This document shows positions 11,501 through 24,110 of a DNA stretch of 64,000 bases, piece after piece. A program made the translations under genes and the position numbers. Under the pieces are notes generated by a model. That model had not been told where the DNA came from. It ran no database searches and saw only the letters and a list, made by a program, of their open reading frames with translations. The stretch is from Molossus alvarezi (taxonomy: Eukaryota > Chordata > Mammalia > Chiroptera > Molossidae). Positions within the stretch are counted from its first letter, which is position 1. The number at the start of each line of letters is the position of its first letter. The DNA lies in the NCBI GenBank assembly GCA_037176705.1, contig JBAWUJ010000061.1, positions 558,001 to 622,000 on the forward strand. Direction: 5' to 3'.

Positions 11501-12390
11501 CAGGAAGTAGCCCCACCCAGCTCTGCAAAGTGTGGGACTGAAGGACCTGAGCGTGCACCTTTAAAGAAATAGACTCCGAAGGGGTTGCTGTGCTTTGTGC
11601 TACACCAACACTCATCTGCCACCTCTCATCTATCTGCGGTTCATGCCCAGTCCTCTGTTGTTTCTCATCCATCAGTCCTCTGACATCTGTCTGCCCTCAT
11701 CTGTGTGTCATCTATCAGTCATCTGCCATCTCTATCTATCCCCTCCATCTATGTGTCCTCTATCGTCCTCTGGCACCCCTCTTCTACCTGCCTGCTTTCC
11801 CTCCTATGTAATATTCAGTGGTATGATTGTTCTTAACTCAACATAATGATTTCTGATTCTCTACCTATACCCGCGTGATACGTGAGAAAGGGACCAGCTG
11901 GTGACTGGGCTCTAGTCCTGCTGCACCTTCTTCTCTCTTCCCCAGGCAGCAGTGATTGTGAGGGCACTTACTTGTGAAATGCTGTCCCTCAGTCTGAGGG
12001 TGCATGTGGCCATGGTGACTCTATATGTGGGTTCTTGGAATTTTTAAGGTGAGACAATAATAGGGAAAGATGTCCTCTACATTAATCTCAAGGCAGTAAC
12101 CCAGCACCACATTCAGTCTTCAACTCCAGGCTCATCCATCACGACTCTTTCAGCCACATAATCACCCACTGCCCAGGGATTCTGGCCTCTCCCTACTACC
12201 TTTCCACTTTCTCAGGTCCCAGAGGTGGTGTCAAAGTCAGAAACCAGCGGGTATCTTTTGGACTCTGAGCATCAGAATGTGGTGATCTCTGCGACAACCT
12301 ATTGGACCTGTGCCTAGAAAACATTAGTCCCTTTAGATCCGATATCATGCAATTCTTACTGTTTATATTCCATTTTATGTACATATTTCA
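11501..12390. other. Unassigned sequence with a degenerate CATCTRTC-rich patch
   Basis: From 11,600 to 11,800 'catct', 'atctg' and 'tcctc' words recur in a degraded simple-repeat pattern. The rest shows no gene or repeat family that I can name. Confidence 0.5.
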
Positions 12391-12640
12391 TCCTCACTGG
12401 AGGATCTTTTTCTCTTTATCTCAGATTCAGAGGGTGGTAGAAAGAGACAGACAGAGTCTGAGAGAGAGATAAACAGAAACATTGATGTAAATGAGTCATA
12501 TCAACTGGTTGCCACCCACACCACCCCAACCTGGTCTGGGAACAAATGGTAAATGAGGTACATGCCCTTGACCAGATTTGAACTCATGACACCCTTGTCT
12601 GTGGGCTGACACCCTAACTGCTGAGACAAACTGGCTGGAC
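12391..12640 (-). mobile_element. Ves-type SINE, older copy
   Basis: Starts with 'atcctcactggaggatc' (the tail in reverse), has the purine-rich body and ends in a tRNA-like head 'gagacaaactggctgg'. Divergence from the young copies is considerable. Confidence 0.85.
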
Positions 12641-13939
12641 TCTTACCACTTTGAAAACATCAATTTTGTTCAGTTGTCAGTTTGTCTCTTCACATCTCAT
12701 CAAGTCTTGCAACACTTCCAGTTAGGGACCAACATCACTGTCTTGAACAACTCTTAAACAAAAGATGTCCTCAGCTCCCACCCTTACCCCCTTTCTTCTG
12801 GCGCTGAAAGCAGTCTATATGGAATACTTGGGAAAGGCTAGTGTGACGGTCAACCCGAACCAAGATTCAAATTTCCGCTCAGTTTGGTGTTCCTATTTCA
12901 CTCCTCTGATGAACACCTCTTGACTGGATGTCCCTTTCCATTTATGCCTAATCTTTCTCCTGCATGTCACTGCTCAATCCCTGACAATGTCCCATATGTT
13001 CTTTGAAACAGCTTCATGGATTTATTATTTACATAGAGTGAAGTTCATTCATTCCAAGTACACTCTCAGTGGATTCATTATATTCAGAGTTTTGTAACCA
13101 TCTCCTCCATCTACTGTCTGAATATTGACGTCATCTCTAAAACATCACCTGTACCTATGAACAAACATTTCTCATACATCCATCTCTTGAGGCTTTGGAC
13201 ATCATTAATATTATGTGGACTTGCATATCGGTGACATTCATATCAATGGAACCATAAACTTTGGACTATTGTACTTAACTTTTCTGTTGGCAAGTGTTAT
13301 GTTGAAGTGTCCATCTGCCCCTACCACAGGACCATTGCACACCAGCTCCCTGTCAAGACTTTCTTACCGAGATGCCTCTGTGGCTCCTTCCCACTCTACC
13401 CAAACAAGCTAGGTTGTCCCTACATTCTCTTTTATTGGCTACTTCTTCCTCTTTTCTCTTAACACTTCTTTTTACTAAGACAACAAAGCTATGTCTGACT
13501 TGTCTGCACTTTACTCTTGATCCGTTATCAGCCTCTTAACAGTCAGGTCCTTGATTTCTCCTGTGTTTTGTCCTCAGTGACCAGACAATGACTAAGCATA
13601 ATAGTTGACCTGTCAAAGTTTGTTAATAGGACAGATAATTTTGGGGCCTTCAAGGTTTCCCCTTATTTAATTCTGGCCCAGACAAGTTTTGAGTGCAACC
13701 AGTAGACACTACAATGTGGCACCAATCAAGGCAATGTCTGTTTCAACTGTGGTGGCCCCTGATTTGTCCATAAAACTTGAGGCTCAGTGTCTGAGGCCAG
13801 CCAGGGTTATCATAGCACACTGGAAAGTTGTTTTCTCCAAGCACCTGTTAGAGCTAGCCATGGAGAATATGACTGCAAAGTGTGTGTGGGTCCAGTGTGC
13901 CTCTGTGATAAATAGTTGTTAATGCTGGTGGGGAGTACA
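12641..13939. other. Mostly unassigned; possible old L1 3' piece at 13,000-13,300
   Basis: Within 13,000-13,300 the order 'gagtgaagttcattcattcc', 'gtaaccatctcctcc', 'atcaatggaaccata' resembles the old-L1 3' pattern also seen at 362-640. The remainder up to the next L1 shows no recognised element; a 77-codon plus frame at 13,689-13,922 has no homology that I can see. Confidence 0.4.
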
Positions 13940-16359
13940 TCATTAAGTAGTTTTTTAATTAATTATATATTTTGTTACAGATGTTTATCCTTTTTCCCCT
14001 CACTAACTCACACCTCCCCATTCTTCCCCGCTTCATCCACAGCTGTGCGGTTCATGTCCATTGTTCATGCATACATACACATAGTTCTGTGGTTTATCTC
14101 TCCCCGCACTCCCTCTTCTGAGGATTGTCAGTCTGTACTCCACTTCCACATCTCTGGGACTACCCCATTCCTCACACTGTTATATTCATTATATTCCACA
14201 AATGAGATCATGTGACATTTGTCTTTCTCTGTTTAACTTGTTTTGCTTAGGATGATACTTTCCAGGTCCCTCCATGTCGTCTCAAAGGGTAAGTGATATT
14301 TCTTTTTTACAGCTGCATAGTACTCCATTGTGTGTATGTACCACAGCTATTTCATCCACTTGTCTACTGATAGATGTTTGGGGCTATTTCCACATCTTAA
14401 GTATTGTAAATGGTGCTGCTATTGACATGGGGGTACATATATTCTTTCTGATTGGTGTTTCAGGCTTCTGAGGGTATATTCCTAGAATTGGGGTCACTAG
14501 GTCAAATGACAGTTCAACTTTTAACTTTTTGAGGTAACACCATAGTGTTTCCCATAGTGGTTGAATCAGTCTGCATTCCCACCAGCAGTGTACTAGAGTC
14601 CCCTTTCACCACATCTTCACCAACACTTGTTGTTTGATTATTTTTTGATGGGAGCCATGCTGACAGTAGTGAGGTGATACCTCATTGTTGTTTTAATTTG
14701 TATCACTCTGATTAGAGATGTGGAGCATTTCTTCATATTTTTCTTAGCCATTTGTATGTCCTGTTTAGAGAGGTGTCTATTTAGTTACTTAGCCCATTTT
14801 TTAATTGGGTTTGTTGTTTTCCTTTTGATGAGTTGTATGAGCACTCTCTATATATTGGAAATTAACTGCTATCTGATATATAATTAGCAATTATGCTCTC
14901 CCATAAAGGGTGTTTTCTTTCCCTTTTAATGATTGTATCTTTTGCTGTGCAGAAGCTTTTGGGTTGGATGTAGTCCCATGTGTTCATTTTTTTTTTTTTT
15001 ATTCTGTTGCCTTAGGTAATGTATCAGTGAAAATTTTGCTATGCATGATGTCTGAAATTTTGTTGGCTACAGTTTCTTCTAGAATTTTTATGGATTACAT
15101 TAAAGTCACATTAAAGTATTTTATCCATTTTGAGTTTATTCTTGTGTAGGGTATACGTTGATGGTCTAATTTTATTTTATTTTTTCATGTAGCTTTTCAT
15201 TTTCCCAAAACCATTTATTAAAAAGGCTGTCTTTACCCCACTGTATGCTCTTGCTAACTTGTGAAATATTTATTGAGCATATTGCCTTGGGTCCATTTCT
15301 GGGTATTCTGTTCTGTTCCATTGATCTATCTGCTTATTCCTGTGCCAGTACCAGGCTATTTTGTTTACAGTGGCTTTATCCTATAACCTGAAATCTGGTA
15401 ATGTGATCCCTCTTACTTTGTTCTTTATTTTCAAGATTGCTGTGGCTATTCAAGATCTGTTTTGTTTCCATATGAACTTTCGAGGTATTTATTCTAGTTC
15501 TGTGATGTGTGTCATTGGTTTTTTTATGGAGATTTCATAGAATCTATAGATTGCTTTGGATAGTATGAACATTTTAATGATGTTAATTCTTCCAATAAGG
15601 TATGTTCTTCCACTTTTTTATATCTTCCTCTATTTCTTTTTTTAATGACCTTAAGTTTTCTGAGAATAGGTCCTTTATTTTTATTTTTTTTGTTAAGTTT
15701 ATTCCTAGGTATCTTAATTTTCTTGTCGTGATGGTAAATGGGATTGTTTTTTAGTTTCTCTTTCTGTGAGTTTATCATTGGTGTAGGAGAATGCCATAGA
15801 TTTCTTGACATTAATTTTGTATCTTGCTGCTTTGCCAAATTCATTTATTAAGTCTGGTAAATTGTTGATGGAGTCTTTGGGTTGTATATGTATAGTGTTA
15901 TTTCATCTGTAAATAATGACAGTTTCACTTCCTCCTTTCAATTTGCATCTTTTTTATTTTTCCTTCCTGTCTGATTGCTGTGGCTAGAACTTCCAGTACC
16001 ATGTTAAATAAGAGTGGCAAAAGTGGGCATCCTTGTCTTGTTTCTGTTCTTAAGATAAATGCTTTTAATTTTTGCCCATTGAGTATGATGTTGGCTGTAG
16101 GTTTTTCATATATATCAACGTAGTATCCCTCTTATCCCAGATGCTCTGCATTTTATCAGAAATTGGTGCTGGATTTTGTTGAACGGTTTTTCAAGTGTCT
16201 ATTGATATGATTATAAGATTTTTATCTTTCTTTTTGTTTATGTGGTGTATTGTATTTGTTGATTTCTGCATATTGTACCAGCCTTGCATCCCTGGGATGG
16301 ATCCTACTTGGTCATGGTGAATAATTTTTTTGATGTAATTCTGGTTTCGGTTTGCTAGT

Positions 16360-16620
16360 CTTTTTTTATTTTTTTTTAATCTTCACCCGAGGACATTTTT
16401 CCTTTTTTGTTCAGGTAGAGTGGGAGGGAGAGACAGGAACAGAGAGAGAGTGAGAGAAACACCGATGTGAAAGGGACACATCAAGAGGCTGCCACCCGCA
16501 TGACCAACCAGGGCTGGGGACAAACTGCAACCAAGGTACGCACCCTTAGCAGGAACCGAATCCGGGCCTCTTGGGACCGCAGGTCGACACTCTAACTGCT
16601 GAGCCAAACTGGCCAGGGCT
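16360..16620 (-). mobile_element. Ves SINE nested in L1
   Basis: Complete minus-strand Ves element from the oligo-T tract and 'cttcacccgaggacat' to 'aactggccagggct'. L1 sequence resumes at 16,621 with 'gttagtattttgttcag', in register with the interrupted copy. Confidence 0.92.
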
Positions 16621-16888
16621 GTTAGTATTTTGTTCAGGATTTTGGCATCTGTGTTCATCAGGAATATTGGTCTGTAGTTTTCTTTATTTGTGTTGTCTTT
16701 TTCCTGTTTTGGAATTAGAATTATGCTGGCCTCATAAAAAAAGTTTGGAAGTCTTTATTCTTCTTGAATTTTTTGAAATAGTTTGAGGAGAATGGGTATT
16801 AGTTTTTCTTTGAATGTTCAGTAAAATTCCCCCTGAAGCCATCTGGGCCCGAGCTTTTGTTTGCTGGGAGAGTCTTGATTTCATCTTT

Positions 16889-17124
16889 TTTTTTTTTTAT
16901 CCTCACCCAAGGAGTTTTTCATTTTTTGTTCAGATAGAGAGAGAGGGAGAGAGAGAAAGAGAAACATAGACGTGAAAGGGACACATCGAGTGTCTGCCAC
17001 CCGCACAACCCAACCAGGGCCAGGGACAAACTGCAACTGAGGTACGCACCCTTAGCGGAACCAAACCCGGGTCTCTCTGTACTGCAGGCCAACACTCCAA
17101 CTACTGAGCCAAACTGGCCAGGGC
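16889..17124 (-). mobile_element. Ves SINE nested in L1
   Basis: Second complete minus-strand Ves element in the same L1, flanked by 'cttgatttcat' (16,874) and 'cttgattacat' (17,124), an 11-bp target duplication with one mismatch. Confidence 0.92.
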
Positions 17125-18617
17125 TTGATTACATTTTCAATTTCTTTTGTTGTTATTGGTCTGTTCAAGTTTTCTCTCTCTTCCGGGTTCAGCTTTGGGA
17201 GACTATGTGTTTCTAGAAATTTGTCCATTTTGCTTAGATTGTTGAATTTATTGCCATATAATTATTCATAGTATTTGTTAACAATCATTTTATATTTTTG
17301 TGGTGTCAGTTGTTACTTCTTGTATTTCATTTTTAATTATGTATTTGGGTTCTCTCTCTTTGTTTCTTGGTAGTCTGCCTAATGGTCCATCAATCATATT
17401 GATCTGTCCAAAGAACCAGGTCTTTGTTTCATTGATCCTTTGAATTGATTTTTTTTTTTTTGGCCTGCATGTCATTTTTTTCTGCTCTGATCTTTACTAT
17501 TACCTTCCTTCTACTTGCTCTGGGGTTTTCTTTCTGTTTGCTTTCTAGTTCTTTAAGTTGTGAGGTTAGATAGTCTATTAGAAATTTTTGTTTCTTGAGG
17601 TAGACCTGTAGTGCTATGAACTTCCCTCTCAGAACTACTTTTTTTGCATCCCATAGATTTTGTGTTGTTGTGTGTTCATTTACATTGCTTTTTAGAAAGC
17701 TTTTAATTTCCTCCTTGATCTCCATGGTAACCCATTTATTGTTCAATAGCATGCTATTTAGCCTTCATGTTTTCTAATGTGTTTGCATGTTTTTGTTTCA
17801 GTTGATTTCTAGTTGCATGCCATTGTGATCTGAGAAGATGCTTGATATGATTTTAATCTTCTTGAACTTGTAGAGGCATAGTTTGTGTCCTAACATGATG
17901 GCAATTTTTGAGAATGTTCCATGTGCACTTGAGATAAATATGATTCTGCAGTTTTGGGTATAATTCTCTGCAAATATCTAATGTCTATTTAATCTAGCAC
18001 TTCACTTAGAGTCTGTGTTTTCTTGTTATTTTTTTTGTCTAGAATATCTATCCTATGATTTAGCAGGGTATTAAAGTCCCCTGCTTTGATGTATTGCTGT
18101 TGATATCTCCTTTGATGTCCTCCAGAAGATTACTAGTATATGTTAGTGCTCTTAAATTGAGTGCATATATGTTTACCATGGTTTTATCTTGCTGTTGGAT
18201 AGCTCCTTTTAGTATTAGGTAGTGGCCTTCTTTGTCTCTAGTTATGGCCTTCATTTTGAAATCTACTTTATCAGATATGAGTGTTTCTACCTCAGCTTTT
18301 TTTTTTTTTTTTTGCTTTCTGTTTACTTAAAAGATTTTGTTCCATCCCTTCACCTTCAACCTATGTGAGTCTTTTGTTGTGAATTGGGTTTTTTGTAAAC
18401 AACACGTATGTGATCATGGTTTTTTATACAGTCAGCTACTCTGTGTCTTTTATCGCAGCATTCAAAACATTCACATAGGATGGTAATTTATAAATACTTA
18501 TGTATTGCCATTTTTGTTTAGTGTGCTTCTATTTTTCTTCCTATTTCTTCTACTAATTACAGCAGTACTTTTAGCATATCTTACAGTGCTGGGTTGGTGT
18601 AAATATATTCCCTTAGC

Positions 18618-18650
18618 CTCCCCTGCCTTTTTTTTTTTTTTTTTTTTTTA
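18618..18650. repeat. Homopolymer T run inside L1
   Basis: A run of more than 20 T residues within the ORF1-proximal part of the minus-strand L1. A shorter run at 18,297-18,314 is at the ORF2 endonuclease end. The matching site in the other L1 copies is also T-rich, so this is expansion of a pre-existing A-rich codon stretch. Confidence 0.8.
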
Positions 18651-20525
18651 CCAAGAAAGCTGTTTATTTGACCTTCTATTTTGACTGATAGCCATGCTGG
18701 ATAGAGTAGTCTTGGATTCAGATCCTTGCTTTTCATTACCTTGATTACTTTATGCCACTCCCTTCTGCCCTGTAGTGTGTCTTTTGAGATGTCAGCTGAG
18801 AGCCTAATAAAGTTTTCCTTGTAGGTAACCTATTGCTTACCTCTTGCTCTCTTTAGGATTCTCTCTTTGTTTTTCATTTTTGGCATTTTAATTACTATGT
18901 GTCTTGGTGTAGAACTGTTTGGGTTCTTTTTACGTGGGCTCTCTGTGCTTCTTGAACTTGAATGCCTTCTTCCTTCACCATGTTAGAAAAGTTTTCTCTC
19001 ATTATTTCTTCAAATATATTCTCAAACACTTGCCCATTTTCTTCCTCTTGAGGGACTAATATGATTTGAATGCTATTACGTTTTCAGTTGTCTCACAGTT
19101 CTCTTAAGCTGTTTTCCTGTTATTGAATTCTTTTTTTCTTTTAGGTTTTCTGATTGGTTGATTTTTTTTCTACTTTGTCTTCTAATTCACTGATCTTTCT
19201 CTGCTTTCTCTACTCTGCTGGTTAGTCCTTTCAATGTGTTCTTTATTTCTGCTATGTCATTCTTCATTTCCTTCCCCCTGGTTTGTTTTCTATATTTCTA
19301 TATCTTTACTCATGGTGATGATGTCCTTACTCATGCTGTTGAGCTTCCTCAAGATCAAGGCTCTTAACTCTACCTCTAATAATTTGCTTACCTGCATTCC
19401 ATTGATCTCATCTTTGATAGAGTTCTCTTGTTCTTTCATTTGGATTTGTTTCTTTGTTTTACCATTTTGACTATCACAGTAGGCTCTGGAGCCTGCCAAG
19501 TTTTCCTGTGGGTGTTGGTGTTCTGCTGTTTGTGGCTCCATCTACTGAGTTTGGATGAGCCTCGGTGGGTCCATGTTAAATGACACTGCCGAGTCCTACT
19601 TTCCTTGGTAGATTTGCAAGCCCAGGAACAGTTCAGTTATCCTCTATCTTTTTCTGTAGTCTCAGTTGCTCAGTGCCTTGGAGTGTAGCCCTGGTGTTCT
19701 GCATAAGAGGATTTCCAGAGTGTGGAATAGATGCTGGTTGTTAATGAGCCTCAGTTTGCATTTGTTTGCCTCACATGAGAAAGGCTGAATCTCTGAGGGG
19801 AGGGCTGCTGCTGTTCTCCACAGCTCTGGGAAGGAGCACACTGGCCACCTTCAATTGTGGCCACAACCCAGCAATAACTGAGTGCCCTCCAAATCCTGGG
19901 TGTCCTCACAGATTTTCAGCCCTGATTTCCCTCTCTCTGCTGTAGCCCCCAGGTGAGTGGCTGTGGCTACTTTAGTGCTCATTCTTGGGTTTCTGCTCTG
20001 TGGAATGGGCTTGGTCCTTATTTTCCAAAAGTGCTGCTCAGAGCTAAGCTGCTGCTGTCCATGGGCTCCAAGCTCGCCACCCTCTCATGACTCCACAGAT
20101 CCTACCAATGTCCCTGGTTATATGGTCCAGTCCTACTGCTTTTCTGTTGCTTTTTTTTCTGAGGGTTTGTCTTTAATTTAGTAGTAATTCACATTTGGTC
20201 CTGGGAGATAGTCTTCAGAGCTTCTATTTACTCTGCCTCTATTTTCACATTCACTATGCCTATCTTGTGTGCAGCTGGGTCCCACAGGCCTTTTTGATGT
20301 TCCTGCATCTTGCATGTTTCACGGGAAACTGGATTGCACAGTCCATTTTGGACCAGGCTTTATGCCTATGTTATGTGCTGCTGGGTCACACACTCCTCAC
20401 TGGTGCTTCAGCATCCCTCAGGTCATGCTGAATTGGATGGCATAGTCTCTGCTGAGTCACACAGGACTCTCTGGTGCCCCCACACCCTGCAGATTCTTCA
20501 GGCAGGCAGCTGAATTGCACCATTA

Positions 20526-20783
20526 GAGCATGACAGATAAAATATTAAATCTCTGCACAACATAGACCTCAATTTGCTCATGCTGGGAAAATATCAATAG
20601 TGCTGAGGTAGTGAGGGTAAATTACATTTATATCAACTAATGTTTAATAGTCATAGTTTTAGCTATAATTGATATTGAATACACGTTCAGGTACATTTTC
20701 CTAAAATGCTCTGAAATCCTGACTTTCATATGGTTCCTAATCTTTAATCTGTCAAATGTTCCATCTGATTGAAAAATATTAAA
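20526..20783. other. Unassigned AT-rich spacer
   Basis: About 260 bp of AT-rich sequence between the L1 5' end and an old SINE, with nothing recognised. Confidence 0.5.
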
Positions 20784-20953
20784 ATAGCTCTAGGCACTTA
20801 AGTCAGTGGCTGGAGAATACTCCCTCAAATTTAAAACTCTTGGGTTTGATTTCTACCAATGGAACATTCCTCAGTAGCTGTACAATCGAGGTCCTAATTG
20901 GGATGGTGGGGAGGAAGACAATAGATATGTCTCTCTCACATTGAAGTTCCTCA

Positions 20954-21000
<47 letters not shown>

Positions 21001-21003
21001 GCT
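20784..21003 (+). mobile_element. Old Ves-type SINE with expanded (TC)n
   Basis: A worn tRNA-derived head with 'gtcagtggctggagaat', a B-box-like 'cttgggtttgatttc' and a body leading into about 46 bp of (TC)n at 20,955-21,000. Confidence 0.65.
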
Positions 21004-21090
21004 CCCTTTCTTTCACTTTCATTGATCTGAAAAAAATCAATGTTAAAATACTCTACAGTAGGATTCTTTTCAAAAATGTTTTAAAAAAAA

Positions 21091-21215
21091 CCCTGTCTGT
21101 GCTGGCTGTGTTAACAGTATGAAAGGTTGCAGGTTAATTTCCTTGTAAATAATAAGTACCTGGTTGGCATGTTTTATCCTAAGTCCCAGTCAGGGCTTCT
21201 GCAGGATTCAACAGC
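21091..21215 (+). mobile_element. Old Ves-type SINE fragment
   Basis: Contains 'ggttgcaggttaatttcc' and 'cccagtcagggc', words of the older Ves head. The copy is short and diverged. Confidence 0.5.
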
Positions 21216-21589
21216 TTCAAGCATCTCCCTTTTTTAGTCACCAGACCCTAAGTAAAACTATGAAGATCCCTCACACAAACAATAAAGACCAATGAAACAA
21301 GTACATTTCTGTGTACATGAGCAACAAATACAATGAAACAAAAACTATTGAGTAATATTTCTTTAATAAGGAAAAATGATGGCACTGCCACTTTATCCCC
21401 AAAGCAATCTATTATCTTAAAGAAGGTAATAAGAAAATAATTCAAAATCATTTGAACTAATCCAAAATCACAAGCCATAATATCTCATTTTTTGATTGGT
21501 ATTAAATGTAGGGCAAAATGCCATCTGGCTTCTTAAATCTAATTCTGTGACATATTCAAGCTGTCATTTCATCTTACCACATCTCTCAT
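21216..21589. other. Unassigned AT-rich sequence
   Basis: No element recognised. A 76-codon minus-strand frame at 21,248-21,478 is hydrophobic by composition but has no family resemblance. Confidence 0.45.
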
Positions 21590-21935
21590 CTGACTGCCTA
21601 TAAGAGCCGAGGATTTGTCTTTATTTTACTTGAAATTCCTGTTTGGTCCTGGGAGATTGTCTGTGTAGCTTCCATTCACTTCATCTCCATTTCCACATCC
21701 TCTACACATATCATGTGCACAGCTGGGTCACACAGGTTTCTCTGGTGCCCCTGCACCGTGCATGACCCACTGGTAACTGGATGACACCGTCCCTTTGGAG
21801 ACCCAAGTCTGTGCCTATGTTATGGGCTTCTGGGTTGCTCAGGCTTCTCTGGTGCTTCAGCACTGCCCAGGACCCGCAGGTAACTGGATAGCACAGTCCC
21901 TGCTGGGTCGCACAGGCTCTCTTAAATATTCTGGT
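21590..21935 (-). mobile_element. Detached L1 5'-UTR segment
   Basis: Repeats the 5'-UTR sequence at 20,160-20,510 in the same orientation. Shared words include 'gtttgtctttaattta/gtttgtctttattttac', 'tttggtcctgggaga' and the 'gggtcacacaggnntctctggtgcc' pattern. About 1.1 kb of other sequence separates the two, so this is either an extra promoter-side piece or a remnant of another L1. Confidence 0.75.
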
Positions 21936-22454
21936 CTTTAGAAAAACTTTGTAATATGTTTTAGATTGGGAAAACATTAGAAGCCACTACCTGGTAGGAG
22001 TCATGTTGAAATTTAAAAAGTATCCATCAAAAACTGAACTTCCAGAGGGTGGACATGATCTAAATGAAGGAACAAAAATAACTAACATGCCAGGTATCAG
22101 TTATTGTGTACCTCTTTGACCAGGCAGTCCAAATGCAGATCCTAACACTGCTATTGTTCAAAATACTCTTTCAAGGGACAAAAGAGTTTTCATGCAAATT
22201 TTAATGTCTAAACCATGTGACAAATTCTTTTATAAAACACAGAATATTAAAGGCGATGTGATACATCAAGAGGAATTCTACATTAACATGGGCTCCAAAG
22301 GAATGTTTTCCACACTGAGAAGCTGTGGCATTTTTTCCTACACATGAATCCATAAAACAGACCATGATCAGGAATACTGTTCAGGTGCAACTTGCTATTC
22401 ATTTGTTTGGCTGAATTTCAGGTTAACCATAAGTTTAAAGTAGTGCACCAATGA
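21936..22454. other. Unassigned sequence, no gene seen
   Basis: About 520 bp between the L1 5'-UTR piece and the next L1. No open frame, SINE or L1 word was recognised. Confidence 0.45.
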
Positions 22455-22602
22455 CACATTTCACATAATTAGAATAGATATTTCAAAAGTTCATAAGGAA
22501 GGCTATTCAAAGGCCCTGAAAGCCACAGCAATCTTGAAAAAGAAGGACAAAGTAGGTGAGACCACAATACCAGATATCAGGTTATACTACAAAGCTACTG
22601 TA

Positions 22603-22648
<46 letters not shown>

Positions 22649-24110
22649 GCTACTGGCACAAGGACAGGCATATGGAACAGAACAGAAAACCCAGAAATGG
22701 ACCCATGACATTATGCTCAATTATTATTTGACAAAGAATGCAAGAGCATTCAATGGAATACAGACAGACTCTTTAATAATTGCTGTTGAAAAAATTGGAC
22801 AGCTATATGCAAAAAATAAATAAATAAATAAATAAACCAGACCATCAACTTACACCATACACACACAAAAAAACAAAAAACAAAAAAACAAAAACAAAAG
22901 GAATAAAAGAATTAAATGTGATCCATGAATCCACAAAAATTCTAGAAGAAAATCTAGGCAACAATATTTCAGACATCATATACAGCAGAATTTTCACTGA
23001 TGCATCACTGAAGGCAACAGAAACAAGGGAGAAAATGAACACCTGGGACTACATAAAACTCAAAAGCGTTTGCACAGCAAAAAACGAAAACAAAAACAAA
23101 ACAAACAAAAAAAAACAACCATCAAAATGGAAAAGCAACCGACTGTATGGGAAAGCATTATTGCAAATGATATATCACATGAGGGGTTAATTTCCAAAAT
23201 ATATAGAGTATATACTAGAACTCAACAAAAGGAAGACAAAAACACACCTAAAAAATGGCAGAACTACATAGCCACCTCTCCAAACAGGACATACGTATGG
23301 CTAAGAAACATATAAAGAAATGCTCAACATCACTAATCATCAGAGAGATGCAAATTAAAACAACAGTGAGAAATCACCTCATACCTGTCAAAATGGCCAA
23401 CATCAACAAATCATCAATCAAATGTTGGCAAGCATATGGAGAAAAGGGGACCCTAGTACACTGCTGGTGGGAATGCAGATACATGAAGCCACTATGGAAA
23501 ACACTATGGTGTCATCTCAAAACATTAAAAATTGAGCTACCTTTTAACACAGTGATCCTACTTCTAAGAATATACCCTAAGTAGCCTGAAAGACCAATCA
23601 GAGAGAATATATGTACCCCCATGTTTTTAGCAGCACTAATACAATAGCTAAGATCTGGAAACAGCCCAAGTGTCCATCAGTAGATGAATAGATAAAAAAG
23701 TGGTGGTACATATACACAATGGAGTACTATGCAGATGTAAGAAAGAAAGATATCTCATCCTTTGAGGTGACATGGAGTTGCCTGGAAAATATTATCCTAA
23801 GCAAAACAAGGTAAACAGCAGAAGACAAATACCATATGATCTCATTTATTTGGGGAATATAATGAACATAACAGCCTGAGGAATGGGGTAGTCTCAGAAA
23901 CGTGGAAGTAGGGTACAGACAGACAACCCTCAGAAGAGGGTGTGGGGGGGTTTAGAGGTAAATCACATAACTTATATGCATGTAGGCATAACCAAAGAAG
24001 TGGACTACAAAGCTGGGGACAGGGTGGGAGGGATGGATAGGAGGGTGTCAATGGGGTAAAAAGGGAGAAACATCTGTAACTAAAATAAAATTTTTAAAAA
24101 ATGTAAAAAA
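22455..24110 (+). mobile_element. L1, 5'-truncated, plus strand
   Basis: Covers the ORF2 C-terminal region and 3' UTR, ending 'gagaaacatctgtaact' and an A-rich tail. The reading frame is broken into pieces (22,918-23,190, 23,255-23,584). An internal A homopolymer at 22,604-22,646 replaces a mixed A-rich codon stretch of ORF2. Confidence 0.88.
22604..22646. repeat. Long A homopolymer inside L1 ORF2
   Basis: About 43 consecutive A residues in the ORF2 part of the plus-strand L1, at a spot where related copies have a short A-rich mixed sequence. It is not a poly(A) tail because L1 coding sequence continues on both sides. Confidence 0.9.

Larger units (their letters stand above)
13940..20525 (-). 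mobile_element. L1, nearly full length, broken, minus strand
   Basis: Read on the minus strand from about 20,525 (5' UTR) through ORF1 (around 18,900-19,550, coiled-coil and RNA-binding region), ORF2 endonuclease (around 17,900-18,300; 'VNIYALN' type motif), reverse transcriptase and C-terminal domain, to the 3' UTR and tail at 13,940. Stops and frameshifts break both ORFs into pieces of about 60-107 codons, so it cannot code for an active product. Two Ves SINEs are nested at 16,360-16,620 and 16,889-17,124; without them the length is close to 6.1 kb. Confidence 0.9.
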
